Notes: generated by a model not told the origin, from the letters alone. Shown: positions 42,856 through 52,886, counted from the stretch's first letter. The stretch: DNA of 56,805 nucleotides from an uncultured Bacilli bacterium (GCA_947632435.1 CANRPC010000003.1:69326-126130), one strand, 5' to 3'. Numbers and translations: made by a program.

Positions 42856-45327
42856 TTATTCTACAGATTTTAAAGCAGAAGGTGCATCGACTTTATTAAT
42901 AAGTCTAGCCAATAATAAATTGACTACTAAAGATGTTCCACAAGATAATAAAACACTATAAAAATAAGAAATAAAATAAATATGATATAAAAAGTGGAAT
43001 AATTCTGTTTGATTAACTTGTAAAATTAAAACTAACAACGGATAACCAAAAAATAATCCAAGAATACATCCTATTAACGTTAAAAATAAAATTTCACCAA
43101 TTAAAGATAATCTAATTTCCTTATTATTTCCTCCAAGAACTTTTAATGTCGCAATATCTTTTTTTCGATCATTAAAATTTAATAAAGCTAAATTATAAGT
43201 TACAACAATAGATAATAAAATAGCAAATACTTTTACAGTATTACACATCACTTCAACAGAACTTAAGATTTCCTTAATCCGTTTTTTATTTTCTTTATTT
43301 GTTCTTACCGATGCAAAATAATCACCAAGTTGAACTACCTCATTTTTGGTATCATCACTTAAATTGCTATCTTTTAATACAACATTTGCTCCACTTGGAT
43401 TAAAATTAACTTCTAAATTGCTAGTTAAAGTATAAATATGTAATAAATAAGAAGAATCAAATAAATAATCAACAGTTAAATTTATTTTTTTACCTTGATA
43501 TATTAAAGTAATTTCTTCGTTTAATTTTACATCTAATTTGTCCGCTAAAAAGTGCGACATAGCAATACCTTTATTAACATTATTTAAAAAATCAAAACAA
43601 TATATTTCTTCATTTGATATAACTTCAATCGTAGTATCAACAATCTTATCTTTATTTACAGCTTGTAAAGGTAAATTCATATATTCCTGTACATATAAAA
43701 TATTATCTATATTTAATAATTGTTCTTCATATGAAATAGTTTCTTTATATGTCAAAGTTAAATCAGACTTATCATGTTCATTAAAATCTAAATTCACTCC
43801 GTAATTAACAGTATCCATAATTCCAAATCCCGATACTAATAAAGATGTGCAACCTAATACACCAAAAATAACCATTAATGTACGAATAAAATTAGAACAT
43901 ATATTTCTTTTTATCATTTTTAAAGATAAAATAAATGCTGAATTATTTTTGCTTTCTCTTTTTAAATTTTTTCTTATTTTTAAATGAGTGGATTCTACAG
44001 GTTTTAAATTTACTTCTTTAAAAGAAACTAAAAAAGAAACTAAAAGACTTAAAAAGCAAAATAAAAATGTTGAAAGAAAAATATCTTTAAAAGGATAAAT
44101 ATTATTTATTTTTGGCAAAATATATAAAATATCGTATTTGTGATTCAAAATATTAGGAATAATTAAAGGACCTACAATACTACCAAAAAAACATCCAATG
44201 AAGCAAAGAAATAACCCAACAAAAAGATAATGCATTAAAATTCTGACTTTAGAAATACCTATTGCTTTCATAATACCAATATCGGATTTAGAACGATAAA
44301 TTAATTGAGAAAGTGTAGTAAGAACAACTAATATTGCCACGATAAAGAAAATGCTTGGAAAAACTAAACTTAATTGTCTTGCTTGTTTTACATCTGTTTC
44401 TAAAGTTAAAGAGGTTGGAAGTTTATCTCTAGTTAAAGAAGTAATTAAATTATCACTTTCTTTTTCTTGAAAATATGAATGTATTATCTGATTAATTTCA
44501 TTTAAGTTATAACCTTCTTTAATTTTTAAAAGATATTGATTATGGTAATCTTTAAATGAAAAACTATCTAATGCACTTTCTAAAGCATTTAAATATAAAT
44601 TATTTTCATAATTCTCATTTAATTTCGATTTTATTGTATCAATAAATAAATTATTTACTAATTCTTCTTCCATTAAAGAAGTTAAAGCAATACTAGAAGA
44701 AACTTCAATAGCCTCTGGATGTTCCATAAAGCCTGTAACTTTGCTATTAAGAACAATGTTTTCATTATTGAAAAGTCCTTCTTTTCCATTTAATAAGTAT
44801 TTATCAAAAATAGTTTGTAAAGATTCTATTGGTAAATTTAAAGTATCCGCCATTTTTTGAAATATATCATTAAAAGATATAGGTAAACTAAAAGAAATAT
44901 TAGAATTCAAAGTTTTTTTATACATATCTTGATAATGTGTATCAAATAATATTCCACTTTTTCCTTCTTTTATTTTAGAATAAGTTGAAATTTTATTATC
45001 TTTACTTTCAATCATAAGATTTGCATTATAGCCATCAATATTCGTGGTTAAAGATAATCGTTCTTCAACTTGGCTTATACCATCTATATTTAATAAAAAA
45101 GTTTTATCTTCTTCATTAACATTTTTTACATATACAAAAATATCGGCAATATTACCTTGTTCATAAATTGTATCTACTCTTTTTTGTAAGGTTAAAGCAT
45201 TAGAACTTAAACCAACATATAATGTAATTGCTAAAAAAGAAATTAATAATAAAGCTACATATTGCTTAAAATTATTCTTAATTTCTCTTAAAGTCATTTT
45301 AAATAAAATATTATTATTTTTTACCAT
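42856..45327 (-). CDS. FtsX-family ABC permease (large, two FtsX domains)
   Basis: 823 residues. N-terminal helix (YVALLLISFLAITLYVGLSS), a roughly 290-residue extracytoplasmic region, three helices (about 325-445: FPSIFFIVAILVVLTTLSQLIYRSKSDIGIMKAIG in part), a second membrane helix near 490, a second smaller extracellular region and three terminal helices ending LLLARLINKVDAPSALKSVE-like. This layout matches the macrolide-exporter/LolCE-type permeases. It is encoded 7 nt overlapping its ATPase (45321), with which it forms the transporter. Function cannot be assigned; envelope-stress or peptide export is typical. Confidence 0.9.
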   Translation of the reverse strand: MVKNNNILFKMTLREIKNNFKQYVALLLISFLAITLYVGLSSNALTLQKRVDTIYEQGNIADIFVYVKNVNEEDKTFLLNIDGISQVEERLSLTTNIDGYNANLMIESKDNKISTYSKIKEGKSGILFDTHYQDMYKKTLNSNISFSLPISFNDIFQKMADTLNLPIESLQTIFDKYLLNGKEGLFNNENIVLNSKVTGFMEHPEAIEVSSSIALTSLMEEELVNNLFIDTIKSKLNENYENNLYLNALESALDSFSFKDYHNQYLLKIKEGYNLNEINQIIHSYFQEKESDNLITSLTRDKLPTSLTLETDVKQARQLSLVFPSIFFIVAILVVLTTLSQLIYRSKSDIGIMKAIGISKVRILMHYLFVGLFLCFIGCFFGSIVGPLIIPNILNHKYDILYILPKINNIYPFKDIFLSTFLFCFLSLLVSFLVSFKEVNLKPVESTHLKIRKNLKRESKNNSAFILSLKMIKRNICSNFIRTLMVIFGVLGCTSLLVSGFGIMDTVNYGVNLDFNEHDKSDLTLTYKETISYEEQLLNIDNILYVQEYMNLPLQAVNKDKIVDTTIEVISNEEIYCFDFLNNVNKGIAMSHFLADKLDVKLNEEITLIYQGKKINLTVDYLFDSSYLLHIYTLTSNLEVNFNPSGANVVLKDSNLSDDTKNEVVQLGDYFASVRTNKENKKRIKEILSSVEVMCNTVKVFAILLSIVVTYNLALLNFNDRKKDIATLKVLGGNNKEIRLSLIGEILFLTLIGCILGLFFGYPLLVLILQVNQTELFHFLYHIYFISYFYSVLLSCGTSLVVNLLLARLINKVDAPSALKSVE

Positions 45328-46016
45328 GATATTTCCTCGATATCTTTAATATCCTGGTTATAATAATTTTCAATTATTTTCCCATCTTGTAATTTTATTA
45401 CATGATCTGCAAGTTTAGTAAGTGATGCATTATGAGTAACAATTATTAATATTTTGTTATTTTCCTTAGCCACTCTTTTAAGTAAAGAAATAATACTTTT
45501 GCCAGTTTTTGAATCTAATGCCCCTGTTGGTTCATCGCACAAAATTAATCGTGGATTTTTAACAAGCGCTCTTGCAATTGCTACCCGTTGTTGTTCGCCT
45601 CCACTTAAAGAAGAAGGAAAATTATTTTTTCTTAATTCTAGTCCAACTTCTTTTAAAATATCTTTACTAGAAAAAGGATTTTTAGCAATACTTTGAGCAA
45701 GTTGAACATTTTCTAAGGCTGTTAAAGATGGAAGAAGATTATAAAATTGAAAAACAAAGCCAATATCTAAGCGACGAAATAAAGATAATTCTTTATCATT
45801 AAATTCTGCGACATTTTTCCCATCAATAAAATAATCTCCAGAAGTAGGATTATCCATACCCCCTAAAATATTCAATAATGTTGATTTACCCGCGCCAGAA
45901 GAACCAACAATTACTACAAATTCACTTTCTTGAATATCAAAAGAAATCCCATCTAGAGCTCTTACTTCAATTTCTCCAGTGCGATATATTTTCTTTAAAT
46001 TATTAATTTTTAACAT
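45321..46016 (-). CDS. ABC transporter ATPase (LolD/MacB-type)
   Basis: 231 residues: Walker [11 protein letters not shown]-loop [24 protein letters not shown], Walker [17 protein letters not shown], His-switch IVTHNASL. It is the partner of the permease at 42856. The operon order is LacI regulator, GT4 glycosyltransferase, this ATPase, permease, with gaps of 2 nt, 1 nt and an overlap, so they are co-expressed. Confidence 0.95.
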   Translation of the reverse strand: MLKINNLKKIYRTGEIEVRALDGISFDIQESEFVVIVGSSGAGKSTLLNILGGMDNPTSGDYFIDGKNVAEFNDKELSLFRRLDIGFVFQFYNLLPSLTALENVQLAQSIAKNPFSSKDILKEVGLELRKNNFPSSLSGGEQQRVAIARALVKNPRLILCDEPTGALDSKTGKSIISLLKRVAKENNKILIIVTHNASLTKLADHVIKLQDGKIIENYYNQDIKDIEEISW

Positions 46017-46017
46017 A

Positions 46018-47151
46018 TTAATTATTCTTCTTTATTCTCTCTATAAACATTTTTTCAATTTCATCAATACAATTTTCAATACGATACTTTTTAGCGTTTT
46101 CAGCATAATCTTTTCTTAATTTATTAACTAATGATGGGTTTTCAATTAATGCATCAAGTTTATTTGCTAAATCTTTACTATTACCATGCTTAAAAATACA
46201 CATATCATTTAAAGCAAATTGTGTTGTCGCTGATTTTTTTGAGTCTGAGATAATAGGTACTAACCCACATGCAAATGCTTCCATACACGCTAAACCTTCG
46301 ATTTCAGCATCAGAAGCATGCAAATAAAAATCAGCATAATTATAAACTTCTTTTAATTCTTCTTGACTGCAAAACTTAAAAACTACAGGATTAATTAATC
46401 TTTTTGATTTTTCTTCTAAAGATTTTTGACGTGGACCTTTACCACATAAAATCAAGACAATATATTTTTCATATTTACTTTTAGCAATAGCATCGATAAT
46501 TAAATCATGTCTTTTTTCTCGTGAAAATCTTCCTGTAGATACAACGATAATTTTATCTTCAAATTCTTTTGGTTTAGGTTTTCTTTCTAAAAAAAAGTCA
46601 TCAGTTATACCATTTGATATAACTTTAATTTCTGATTTGTATTTATGTTTTCTTAATTCATCTTTAATCATATTACTAGGACAATGAATTACATCATTTT
46701 CTTCATAAAATTTTCGAAAATAACTATAAATGAAATTATTTACAAAACCTAAATTTTCTAAAAATATTGAAGAAGAAACATTTTCAGGTTGACAATGAAA
46801 CGCTAGAGTATACGGAATATTCATTTCTTTGCAAAGTGCTTTAACTCTTCTACCTAAATTAAATGGCAAATAAATATGAACGATATCAGATCCATTTAAA
46901 GCTAATTTAATAATTTCATCATCAACAGAGGCAATACACATTCCTTGTGATTCAATTAAATTATTAAAAATGGGAAATTTATATTTATTTAATTTGTATA
47001 TTTTTTCACCAAAACTTCCATCATAATCAGAAGCAGTAATAACTCTTACTTCATGTCCTCTTTTTAAAAGATTTTGTCCTAAACGCATTGCCGTAGCAGT
47101 GGTTCCATTATTAATTTTTCCATATTGTTCCATAACAATGGTAATAATCAT
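46018..47151 (-). CDS. GT4-family glycosyltransferase
   Basis: 377 residues. N-domain MEQYGKINNGTTATAMRLGQ, HEVRVITASDYDG, VHIYLPFNLG; C-domain IIVVSTGRFSREKRHDLIIDAI, VLILCGKGP, YADFYLHASDAEIEGLACMEAFACGLVPI with the E-x7-E signature. Similar enzymes in this lineage glycosylate diacylglycerol or make envelope polysaccharides; the acceptor here is not readable. It sits 2 nt after the LacI gene, which suggests its level is set by that regulator. SD AAAAGAGG. Confidence 0.92.
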   Translation of the reverse strand: MIITIVMEQYGKINNGTTATAMRLGQNLLKRGHEVRVITASDYDGSFGEKIYKLNKYKFPIFNNLIESQGMCIASVDDEIIKLALNGSDIVHIYLPFNLGRRVKALCKEMNIPYTLAFHCQPENVSSSIFLENLGFVNNFIYSYFRKFYEENDVIHCPSNMIKDELRKHKYKSEIKVISNGITDDFFLERKPKPKEFEDKIIVVSTGRFSREKRHDLIIDAIAKSKYEKYIVLILCGKGPRQKSLEEKSKRLINPVVFKFCSQEELKEVYNYADFYLHASDAEIEGLACMEAFACGLVPIISDSKKSATTQFALNDMCIFKHGNSKDLANKLDALIENPSLVNKLRKDYAENAKKYRIENCIDEIEKMFIERIKKNN

Positions 47152-47153
47152 AA

Positions 47154-48182
47154 TTATTTACCTCTTTTAAAATTAATTCTTGTTGTCATACGATGTTCTA
47201 TTACCGCATTAAACACAAAGTTTTTTTGTTTAAGAACACCTGTAAGAAGTTTTGTAAGCATACGCATAGCAATAGAACCGACTTCATACATATCAATGTA
47301 AATAGAAGATAATTGAGGCCGCATGATTTTGGAATATTTAGTACCAATAAGAGCAACAATTTGCACATCAAGAGGAACATTTAATCCATTATCTAAAGCC
47401 GCATTAGAAACAGCACAAGATATTGAATCTCTTGGTGTTATAAAGCAACCACATTTAGTGGTTTTAAAAAATTCCTTAAAATATAAGTAGGTATCTTCAT
47501 ATACATCATTAATTTCAATAACTTTAAATTTATCAATTTTATTAATTTTCTTTGCTTCTGATTCTGCGGCATTTTTTAATTTTTCATTTAAAGTACCTGA
47601 TTCAGGCATATTTAAATAATATACAATTTCATCACCACATGAAAAATGTTCATTAATGATTTTTCTTACTTCATCTTCATAATTCAATGTAATAGATGCA
47701 ATATTTTCCGACACAATATTATGACCAATAAAAACAGATGGGATATTATATTTTAAAATTTCTTTAAAATCTTCTTCTTGAAGTGAATCATCAAAAAGTA
47801 CTGCACCATCAACATGAGAGGCAATTAATTTTTCTATTGCTTCTTTAACATCATCACGCTCAGGTTTTGTTAAAAATAAAGTAGTTTGATATCCATAGAT
47901 TTTAGCAATATCCGCTAAACCATAAAGCATATTAGAAATATAAAGATAATTTTGAGAAGGTAAAACAATACCAATATTCGTAGTTTTACTTGTTGCTAAT
48001 CCTTGAGCAAGTGCTGAAGGTTTATAACCTAATTGTTCAATAATTTCTAAAACCTTTTTTTTGGTTTCTTCTTGAACATTAGGTTTATTGTTAATTACTC
48101 TTGAAATAGTCGCAAGAGAATATCCAGATGCCCTAGCAACTTCATAAATTGTAATTCTTGATTTATAATTGGAATTTGGCAT
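47154..48182 (-). CDS. LacI-family regulator, CcpA-like
   Basis: 342 residues. HTH ITIYEVARASGYSLATISRVIN, hinge KKKVLEIIEQLGYKPSALAQGLATSKTTNIGIVLP, which is close to CcpA/RegM in wording. The PBP-like domain follows (FGIVLPSQ, DGAVLFDDS, IPSVFIGHNI, FITPRDSISCAVSNAALDNG, SSIYIDMYEVGSIAMRMLTKLL). CcpA would act with HPr-Ser-P at cre sites such as the one at 25294, which makes the link plausible but unproven; a dedicated local repressor is equally possible. It heads the glycosyltransferase/ABC operon and is preceded by a palindrome at 48202-48221. Confidence 0.9.
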   Translation of the reverse strand: MPNSNYKSRITIYEVARASGYSLATISRVINNKPNVQEETKKKVLEIIEQLGYKPSALAQGLATSKTTNIGIVLPSQNYLYISNMLYGLADIAKIYGYQTTLFLTKPERDDVKEAIEKLIASHVDGAVLFDDSLQEEDFKEILKYNIPSVFIGHNIVSENIASITLNYEDEVRKIINEHFSCGDEIVYYLNMPESGTLNEKLKNAAESEAKKINKIDKFKVIEINDVYEDTYLYFKEFFKTTKCGCFITPRDSISCAVSNAALDNGLNVPLDVQIVALIGTKYSKIMRPQLSSIYIDMYEVGSIAMRMLTKLLTGVLKQKNFVFNAVIEHRMTTRINFKRGK

Positions 48183-48201
48183 TTTTAAATTCCCCTTTCA
48201 T

Positions 48202-48221
48202 AATCTATGCATACATAGATT
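48202..48221 (-). promoter_or_regulatory. Palindrome in the leader of the LacI-family gene
   Basis: AATCTATG (48202-48209), CATA, CATAGATT (48214-48221): 8-bp perfect arms about 20 nt before the start codon. A further 14-bp palindrome CACTTTTAAAAGTG lies at 48234-48249 region. Autoregulatory operators are likely. Confidence 0.55.
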
Positions 48222-48381
48222 AGCATTTTTTTAACACTTTTAAAAGTGCTTTTATTAAGCATATTTTAATTTTTTATTGTTCAGAAGAAAAAAATATATT
48301 TATTAACACTTTTTTAATTAAATTTAGTTACTTTGTCATTTAACTTTGTCAATTAACTTTAGAAAATTTAACATTTTTTTC

Positions 48382-48409
48382 TTGACAATTTTTTTAAGAA
48401 GACTACTAT
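48382..48409 (+). promoter_or_regulatory. Promoter of the lipoprotein pair
   Basis: TTGACA (48382-48387), 16-nt spacer, TACTAT (48404-48409), followed by SD TGGAGGAA ahead of ATG 48441. Confidence 0.65.
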
Positions 48410-48440
48410 TTTAAACAATTAATATTTAACTGGAGGAATT

Positions 48441-50381
48441 ATGAAAAAAAACATTTTATTAGTCGTTTCAATATTCTCATTATTATATGGGTGTTCAAGT
48501 GAAAATTTAAGTAGTAATACAAATTCTAGCCAAGAGTCTAGTCAAGAATCAATTGCTACATCTAATTCATTATCAACAAGTAGTTTAGAAAATAGCACTT
48601 ATAGTACTACTACTTCATCTTCATCTTCTAGTCCTTCTAGTTCTTTTTCCACTCTTGATGAAAAAGGAACAATGGATTTTGATGAAGTTCTTGATCTTTT
48701 ATCTACACCTATTGTAAATGAAGCTCTTTATGCATCAAGCGCACAAATAAAAGATACTACTTATAATGGAGATATTACCATTGAAAGCGATGAAAAACAT
48801 CAAACTTTTGCTGATTATACTGCTTATGTAGAAGGAACTGTAACTAGTGAAGATAAAAGTTCTGCTGAAATCAAAAAAACAACAGATACTTATAAAAGAA
48901 GACAAATGTCTGTACAAGAAAAAATCGAAGAAGAAAATAAATTATATACATTCAATATGTATGAAAATGTAATAGATTTTGAAAAAAATTCTCTTAGTGG
49001 CAATGCTTATCAAGATGCTGCAAGTAAAATATTTATTTTTGATTCACAAGAAGAAGCAGATGATTCTATGTTAACTGAAAATAGTTACATTCTTGATAGC
49101 GCATATAAAATCGAAACATCACCTAAAGCTGCATATAAAACACAATTATTCATAAGAACAATACAAAGCAATGCTTATTTTATGCAATTAGGAAATACAA
49201 CAATGTCCTATACTAAAACTAATGAAGAATATAATTTTAGTTTTACTGTTTCATATTCTTATGATGGTGATTGGGGAGAAGATATAAAAGATAAAATAAC
49301 AGATACAATTTCCCTTGAATTTTCTCTTTCTTTAGACTTATCAAAAATATTATCAGTGAATTATAGTTTTGTCTCAAATGATGTCTTAACCGAAGATGAT
49401 AGTTATTTATCTGGATATGCTTGGCAAGCTGAAGTGAATTATGAAGAAAGAAAAACTGTGCCAAGCGATATAATGGATACCACAGAATATTTCTTAGAAA
49501 CAGTAAGTGAAGTTCAAATGATTGCTAGAAATAATGGAGATCATGCTGTAGATTCTAACAAAATAACATTAGACACTTCATATTTATTTGCAGATGCTAA
49601 AAGTTATACTCCAAATAAAGCTTTAAGTTTAAGACTTAATAACGTTGGTTCATCAAATTCTTCAGTTGTGGAATTAGAAAATGATGGTTTTTTACACGTT
49701 GTCGGAAAAGGTACAACAACATTAACTTTTTCTTATTACAAAAAATGCGATGATGGAATATTCCGTTACACTTTAATAGAGGAAGAAGTAACAATTACTG
49801 CACCTGCACCAACATCTGTTTCCTTTCATCCATCTGATAGTATAGAAGGAGACACTTTATTAATAGGTCAAGTTTATAATTACAGAACATATGTAATGCC
49901 AATGGAAGCTGATCAAACAATAATTGCAACTAGTAGTGATGAAAATAAATTAGAAGTTACTGTTGATGAAAATAATACTTTAATCTTAACTCCAAAAGAA
50001 GTGGGAGATGTTGTCATTACCATAAAATCATCAATAGATGAAAATATTGTAGCCAGCAAAACATTCCATATTATGAGTAATGAAATTGATTTTAAATCCA
50101 TTATTACAACAAAAACATATATTTATAGTACATATCAATATACAATGACATTAGAATTTAAAGAAGATGGAACTGGTAGCGTAACTCAACTAATATTAAG
50201 TAGCGAAAAGACTTATGTTGATACTTTTGAATACACTTTAAAAGATAATAAAATTTCCTTTAGCAATTGGAACTTAGATGCTTTTAAAAAATATGATGAA
50301 GCCACAATTCTTGAAGATGGAAATAAAATAAGTTGTTACGAAGAAGAAACATATACAGAACATGTATATAATGTGCAATAA
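48441..50381 (+). CDS. Ser-rich lipoprotein with Ig-like (BIG2-type) domain
   Basis: 646 residues, lipobox FSLLYGC (Cys18), then a tail of about 55 Ser/Thr/Asn. Residues about 70-350 are an unrecognised, mainly beta domain with many acidic residues (VLDLLSTPIVNEALYASS, SSEDKSSAEIKKTT). At about 390-540 the phrases FLHVVGKGTTTLTFSYYKK and LILTPKEVGDVVITIKSS mark bacterial Ig-like domains, and a small C-terminal domain follows (GSVTQLILSSEKTY). Surface-exposed, function unknown. It is 3 nt ahead of the second lipoprotein gene, with which it shares a transcript. Confidence 0.8.
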   Translation: MKKNILLVVSIFSLLYGCSSENLSSNTNSSQESSQESIATSNSLSTSSLENSTYSTTTSSSSSSPSSSFSTLDEKGTMDFDEVLDLLSTPIVNEALYASSAQIKDTTYNGDITIESDEKHQTFADYTAYVEGTVTSEDKSSAEIKKTTDTYKRRQMSVQEKIEEENKLYTFNMYENVIDFEKNSLSGNAYQDAASKIFIFDSQEEADDSMLTENSYILDSAYKIETSPKAAYKTQLFIRTIQSNAYFMQLGNTTMSYTKTNEEYNFSFTVSYSYDGDWGEDIKDKITDTISLEFSLSLDLSKILSVNYSFVSNDVLTEDDSYLSGYAWQAEVNYEERKTVPSDIMDTTEYFLETVSEVQMIARNNGDHAVDSNKITLDTSYLFADAKSYTPNKALSLRLNNVGSSNSSVVELENDGFLHVVGKGTTTLTFSYYKKCDDGIFRYTLIEEEVTITAPAPTSVSFHPSDSIEGDTLLIGQVYNYRTYVMPMEADQTIIATSSDENKLEVTVDENNTLILTPKEVGDVVITIKSSIDENIVASKTFHIMSNEIDFKSIITTKTYIYSTYQYTMTLEFKEDGTGSVTQLILSSEKTYVDTFEYTLKDNKISFSNWNLDAFKKYDEATILEDGNKISCYEEETYTEHVYNVQ

Positions 50382-50384
50382 AAA

Positions 50385-51251
50385 ATGAAAAAAAATTTAT
50401 TTTTATTTATAAGTTTATTCTTGATTGGATGTTCTTCGGTGAATAAAAATACATCTAGCATCCAATCACTTGAAAGCTCAAATAGTTCAAGCGTAAATAG
50501 TTATTTTTCTACTTCTTATTCTGAAAAAGAAAATTTGCAAAATTTTTTAAATAATCTTATCTCTTTAGAAGGACAAGTTGTTTCAACAAATCAAACAATT
50601 ACATGTACTGATTATTATTTAACAGATTCATTTCCTCTAGATATAACTATAAAACAAGAATCAATAACCACAAAATATTATACTAATGATAATGCTCCGC
50701 TTATAAAAGAAGAAGGAGAAATTGGAATTTTAGATGCGGGAGACTTTCAAAGTGAACATTATTTGCTACAAAAAAGTCAAGACGAACAATATCTTTATCA
50801 AATTATCGATTATGATAAATCAGATGATGAATTGATAATTTATCAAAGATCACAAACAGATAATCTATTTTTCAATATCGGTTTTCCTTATAGTGAATAT
50901 GAAAATATTATGTTTATGATACAAAATTATGATAATAAATTATATTCTTTTAATTATCAAAATTTAAATAAATATATATTGGATGGAATATGGGATTATA
51001 GTTATGAAGTAATATTTTATGAAAGTGAAGATTCATCAATAACAAATATGATTAAAGAAGCACATCGATATACAAATCAATTAGTAATTGAAGATGGAAT
51101 CATTCGTTCAAGTACACAAGATGTAAGTCATGAATTTTATTATGGAGGAATAAAAGCTAATTGGAGTGAATATCATATTATAAGAAGCTATAATCAAGGA
51201 CAAATTCAATTATATTCAGGATCACTATTAAATCCAAATGATTATAAATAA
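50385..51251 (+). CDS. Lipoprotein of unknown function
   Basis: 288 residues, lipobox ISLFLIGC (Cys16), Ser-rich tail to about residue 40, then a mixed alpha/beta region without a known motif (VVSTNQTITCTDYYL, YKSDDELIIYQRSQ-type stretches). It probably forms a surface complex with the protein encoded 3 nt upstream, an inference from co-translation only. Confidence 0.72.
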   Translation: MKKNLFLFISLFLIGCSSVNKNTSSIQSLESSNSSSVNSYFSTSYSEKENLQNFLNNLISLEGQVVSTNQTITCTDYYLTDSFPLDITIKQESITTKYYTNDNAPLIKEEGEIGILDAGDFQSEHYLLQKSQDEQYLYQIIDYDKSDDELIIYQRSQTDNLFFNIGFPYSEYENIMFMIQNYDNKLYSFNYQNLNKYILDGIWDYSYEVIFYESEDSSITNMIKEAHRYTNQLVIEDGIIRSSTQDVSHEFYYGGIKANWSEYHIIRSYNQGQIQLYSGSLLNPNDYK

Positions 51252-51264
51252 TGAAAATTATATT

Positions 51265-51291
51265 AAGAGCTCATAGCTGAGCTCTTTTTTT
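51265..51291 (+). terminator. Terminator of the lipoprotein pair
   Basis: AAGAGCTC (51265-51272), 6-nt loop, GAGCTCTT (51279-51286), T run to 51291. Classical intrinsic terminator. Confidence 0.9.
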
Positions 51292-51318
51292 ATGAAAAAA
51301 AAGGTGCTTATGCACCTT
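51292..51318 (-). terminator. Terminator of the YtxH-like gene
   Basis: AAGGTGC (51301-51307), 4-nt loop, GCACCTT (51312-51318); on the minus strand it ends in a run of T. Confidence 0.88.
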
Positions 51319-51360
51319 GAAATGATGGTTTTAAGTTAAGTTACACCACAATATCATAAA

Positions 51361-51654
51361 TTACTCGTTAGAGGTTTTGGACTTTGTCTTAACCTTACTG
51401 TGATCCATTTTTGCTATCATTTTTGAAAGATCATCAATTTTAGCATTAATAGACTCAAGGACTCCATCCATATTTGATGATGTTTTGTGGGCTGCATCTT
51501 GAACCATTTCCATAATAGAATCTTTGACCTTTGACATTTTGTTTACCATTTTATCCTTCATCATCATTCCTCTTTGAGAAGTGATATAAGGGACATATGG
51601 AACAATAATACCAACAGCCATTCCTAATAAGAAAGGTTTGCAATTAAATTCCAT
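51361..51654 (-). CDS. YtxH-like small membrane protein
   Basis: 97 residues from ATG 51654, selected because AAAGGAGG lies 10 nt upstream; a longer reading to 51684 would run through that SD. One N-terminal membrane helix (FLLGMAVGIIVPYVPYI) and a long charged amphipathic helix (MVNKMSKVKDSIMEMVQDAAH). This matches the general pattern of YtxH-type envelope proteins. Its role is unknown. Confidence 0.65.
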   Translation of the reverse strand: MEFNCKPFLLGMAVGIIVPYVPYITSQRGMMMKDKMVNKMSKVKDSIMEMVQDAAHKTSSNMDGVLESINAKIDDLSKMIAKMDHSKVKTKSKTSNE

Positions 51655-51837
51655 CGAACTCTTGCCTCCTTTAGGTGGCTCCAAGCGTAATTCATTTGAA
51701 TAACATTAATTTTTGATTTTTTCATGAATAAAGTATTCAATATCGCAAATTAAGATAGAAAATAAATTTCTTAAACTTTGGACCCTCATCCCAATTTTAT
51801 TATGTGTAAATTTATTTTCTTTATACAAATTTTAAAT

Positions 51838-52491
51838 TTAATTTTTTAAATCATTAATAATTTTTAAACCACTTGATGTGCCTATACGACTAGCTCCTGC
51901 TTCAATCATTTCTAAAAATGCTTCTTTTGTTCTTATTCCTCCTGATGCTTTAACACCCATATTATCACCTACAGTTTTACGCATTAAAGCAATATCTTCT
52001 TTAGTTGCTCCACCTGTAGAAAAACCTGTTGATGTTTTAACAAAATCAGCACCAGCTTGTTTAGCAAGTAAACATGCACGAATTTTTTCTTCTTCATTTA
52101 AAAGACAAGTTTCAATAATAACTTTTAAAATAATATCTTCATGTAAAGCTTTTTTTATAGCTTTAATTTCGCGAAGAACATATTCATCATCTTTAGCTTT
52201 TAAACGAGAAATATTAATAACCATATCTACTTCTTTAGCACCTTCAAAGACTGCTTCTTTTGCTTCTTGAACTTTTATATTCGTTATATTAGCGCCTAAA
52301 GGGAAGCCAATAACAGTACATACTTTAACATCACTATTTCTTAATAAAGAATAACATTTTGAAACAAAACAAGGATTGACACACACTGAAGCAAATCCAA
52401 ATTCTTTAGCTTCATTACATAATTTTTCAATTTCTAAATCTGTCGCATTTGGTTTTAAAAGTGTGTGATCGATATATTTTGCATAATCCAT
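51838..52491 (-). CDS. deoC: Deoxyribose-phosphate aldolase
   Basis: 217 residues from ATG 52491 (SD AAAGGAAA). Class-I aldolase barrel: DHTLLKP (8-14), [23 protein letters not shown], Schiff-base Lys152 in FVKTSTGFS, and Lys181 in GVKASGGIR. It cleaves 2-deoxyribose 5-phosphate to glyceraldehyde 3-phosphate and acetaldehyde. It appears to be a single-gene unit, and is not the missing KDPG aldolase of the uronate pathway. Confidence 0.97.
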   Translation of the reverse strand: MDYAKYIDHTLLKPNATDLEIEKLCNEAKEFGFASVCVNPCFVSKCYSLLRNSDVKVCTVIGFPLGANITNIKVQEAKEAVFEGAKEVDMVINISRLKAKDDEYVLREIKAIKKALHEDIILKVIIETCLLNEEEKIRACLLAKQAGADFVKTSTGFSTGGATKEDIALMRKTVGDNMGVKASGGIRTKEAFLEMIEAGASRIGTSSGLKIINDLKN

Positions 52492-52577
52492 TTGATATTT
52501 TTCCTTTCTATAATTATGTTTACACTTAAATATTAACATATTAATTTTTTTTTACTAGAGGGCAAATTTTTAGCAAT

Positions 52578-52621
52578 AAAAAAAGAACTATTAATTGCAA
52601 TTAGAAACAATTTAATAATTC
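52578..52621 (-). terminator. Terminator of rpmF
   Basis: Minus strand GAATTATTAAATTG pairs with CAATTAATAGTTC (one bulge) then seven T; 52578-52621. Confidence 0.8.
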
Positions 52622-52631
52622 TCAATCTTTT

Positions 52632-52820
52632 TTAATTTTCTTTTACTGCGACTTCGACAACTTTCTTGCCATCGTAATATCCACATTTTGGACATACGCG
52701 GTGTGAAACAATTGTTGCTCCACAATGCTCACATTTCTTAAGACCTTTAACTGTCAATTTGAAATGCGTTCTACGCATTCTTTTTGTCGTTTTCGATGTT
52801 CTTCTAAATGGAACTGCCAT
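52632..52820 (-). CDS. rpmF: 50S ribosomal protein L32
   Basis: 62 residues. [19 protein letters not shown] is the bL32 opening, and Cys30, Cys33, Cys43 and Cys46 form a zinc ribbon (the C+ form). It binds the 50S subunit near the peptidyl-transferase side. A strong promoter lies upstream and a terminator follows, so it is expressed on its own. Confidence 0.98.
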   Translation of the reverse strand: MAVPFRRTSKTTKRMRRTHFKLTVKGLKKCEHCGATIVSHRVCPKCGYYDGKKVVEVAVKEN

Positions 52821-52857
52821 TTTTTACACACCCCCTACTTGTTTAGACACATGTATT

Positions 52858-52886
52858 AGTATAGATTAAGTATTTTTTTTAGTCAA
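52858..52886 (-). promoter_or_regulatory. rpmF promoter
   Basis: TTGACT (complement of 52881-52886), 17-nt spacer, TATACT (complement of 52858-52863). The -35 box lies in the end of mtaB. Confidence 0.8.

Noticed and set aside
51878-52270. 130-residue plus-strand frame opposite deoC
   Set aside because: Antisense shadow of a certain gene, with no promoter or SD.
51838-52491. deoC as the KDPG aldolase of the uronate pathway
   Set aside because: Lys152/Lys181 and DHTLLKP identify deoxyribose-phosphate aldolase, and the gene is far from the locus without the operator.
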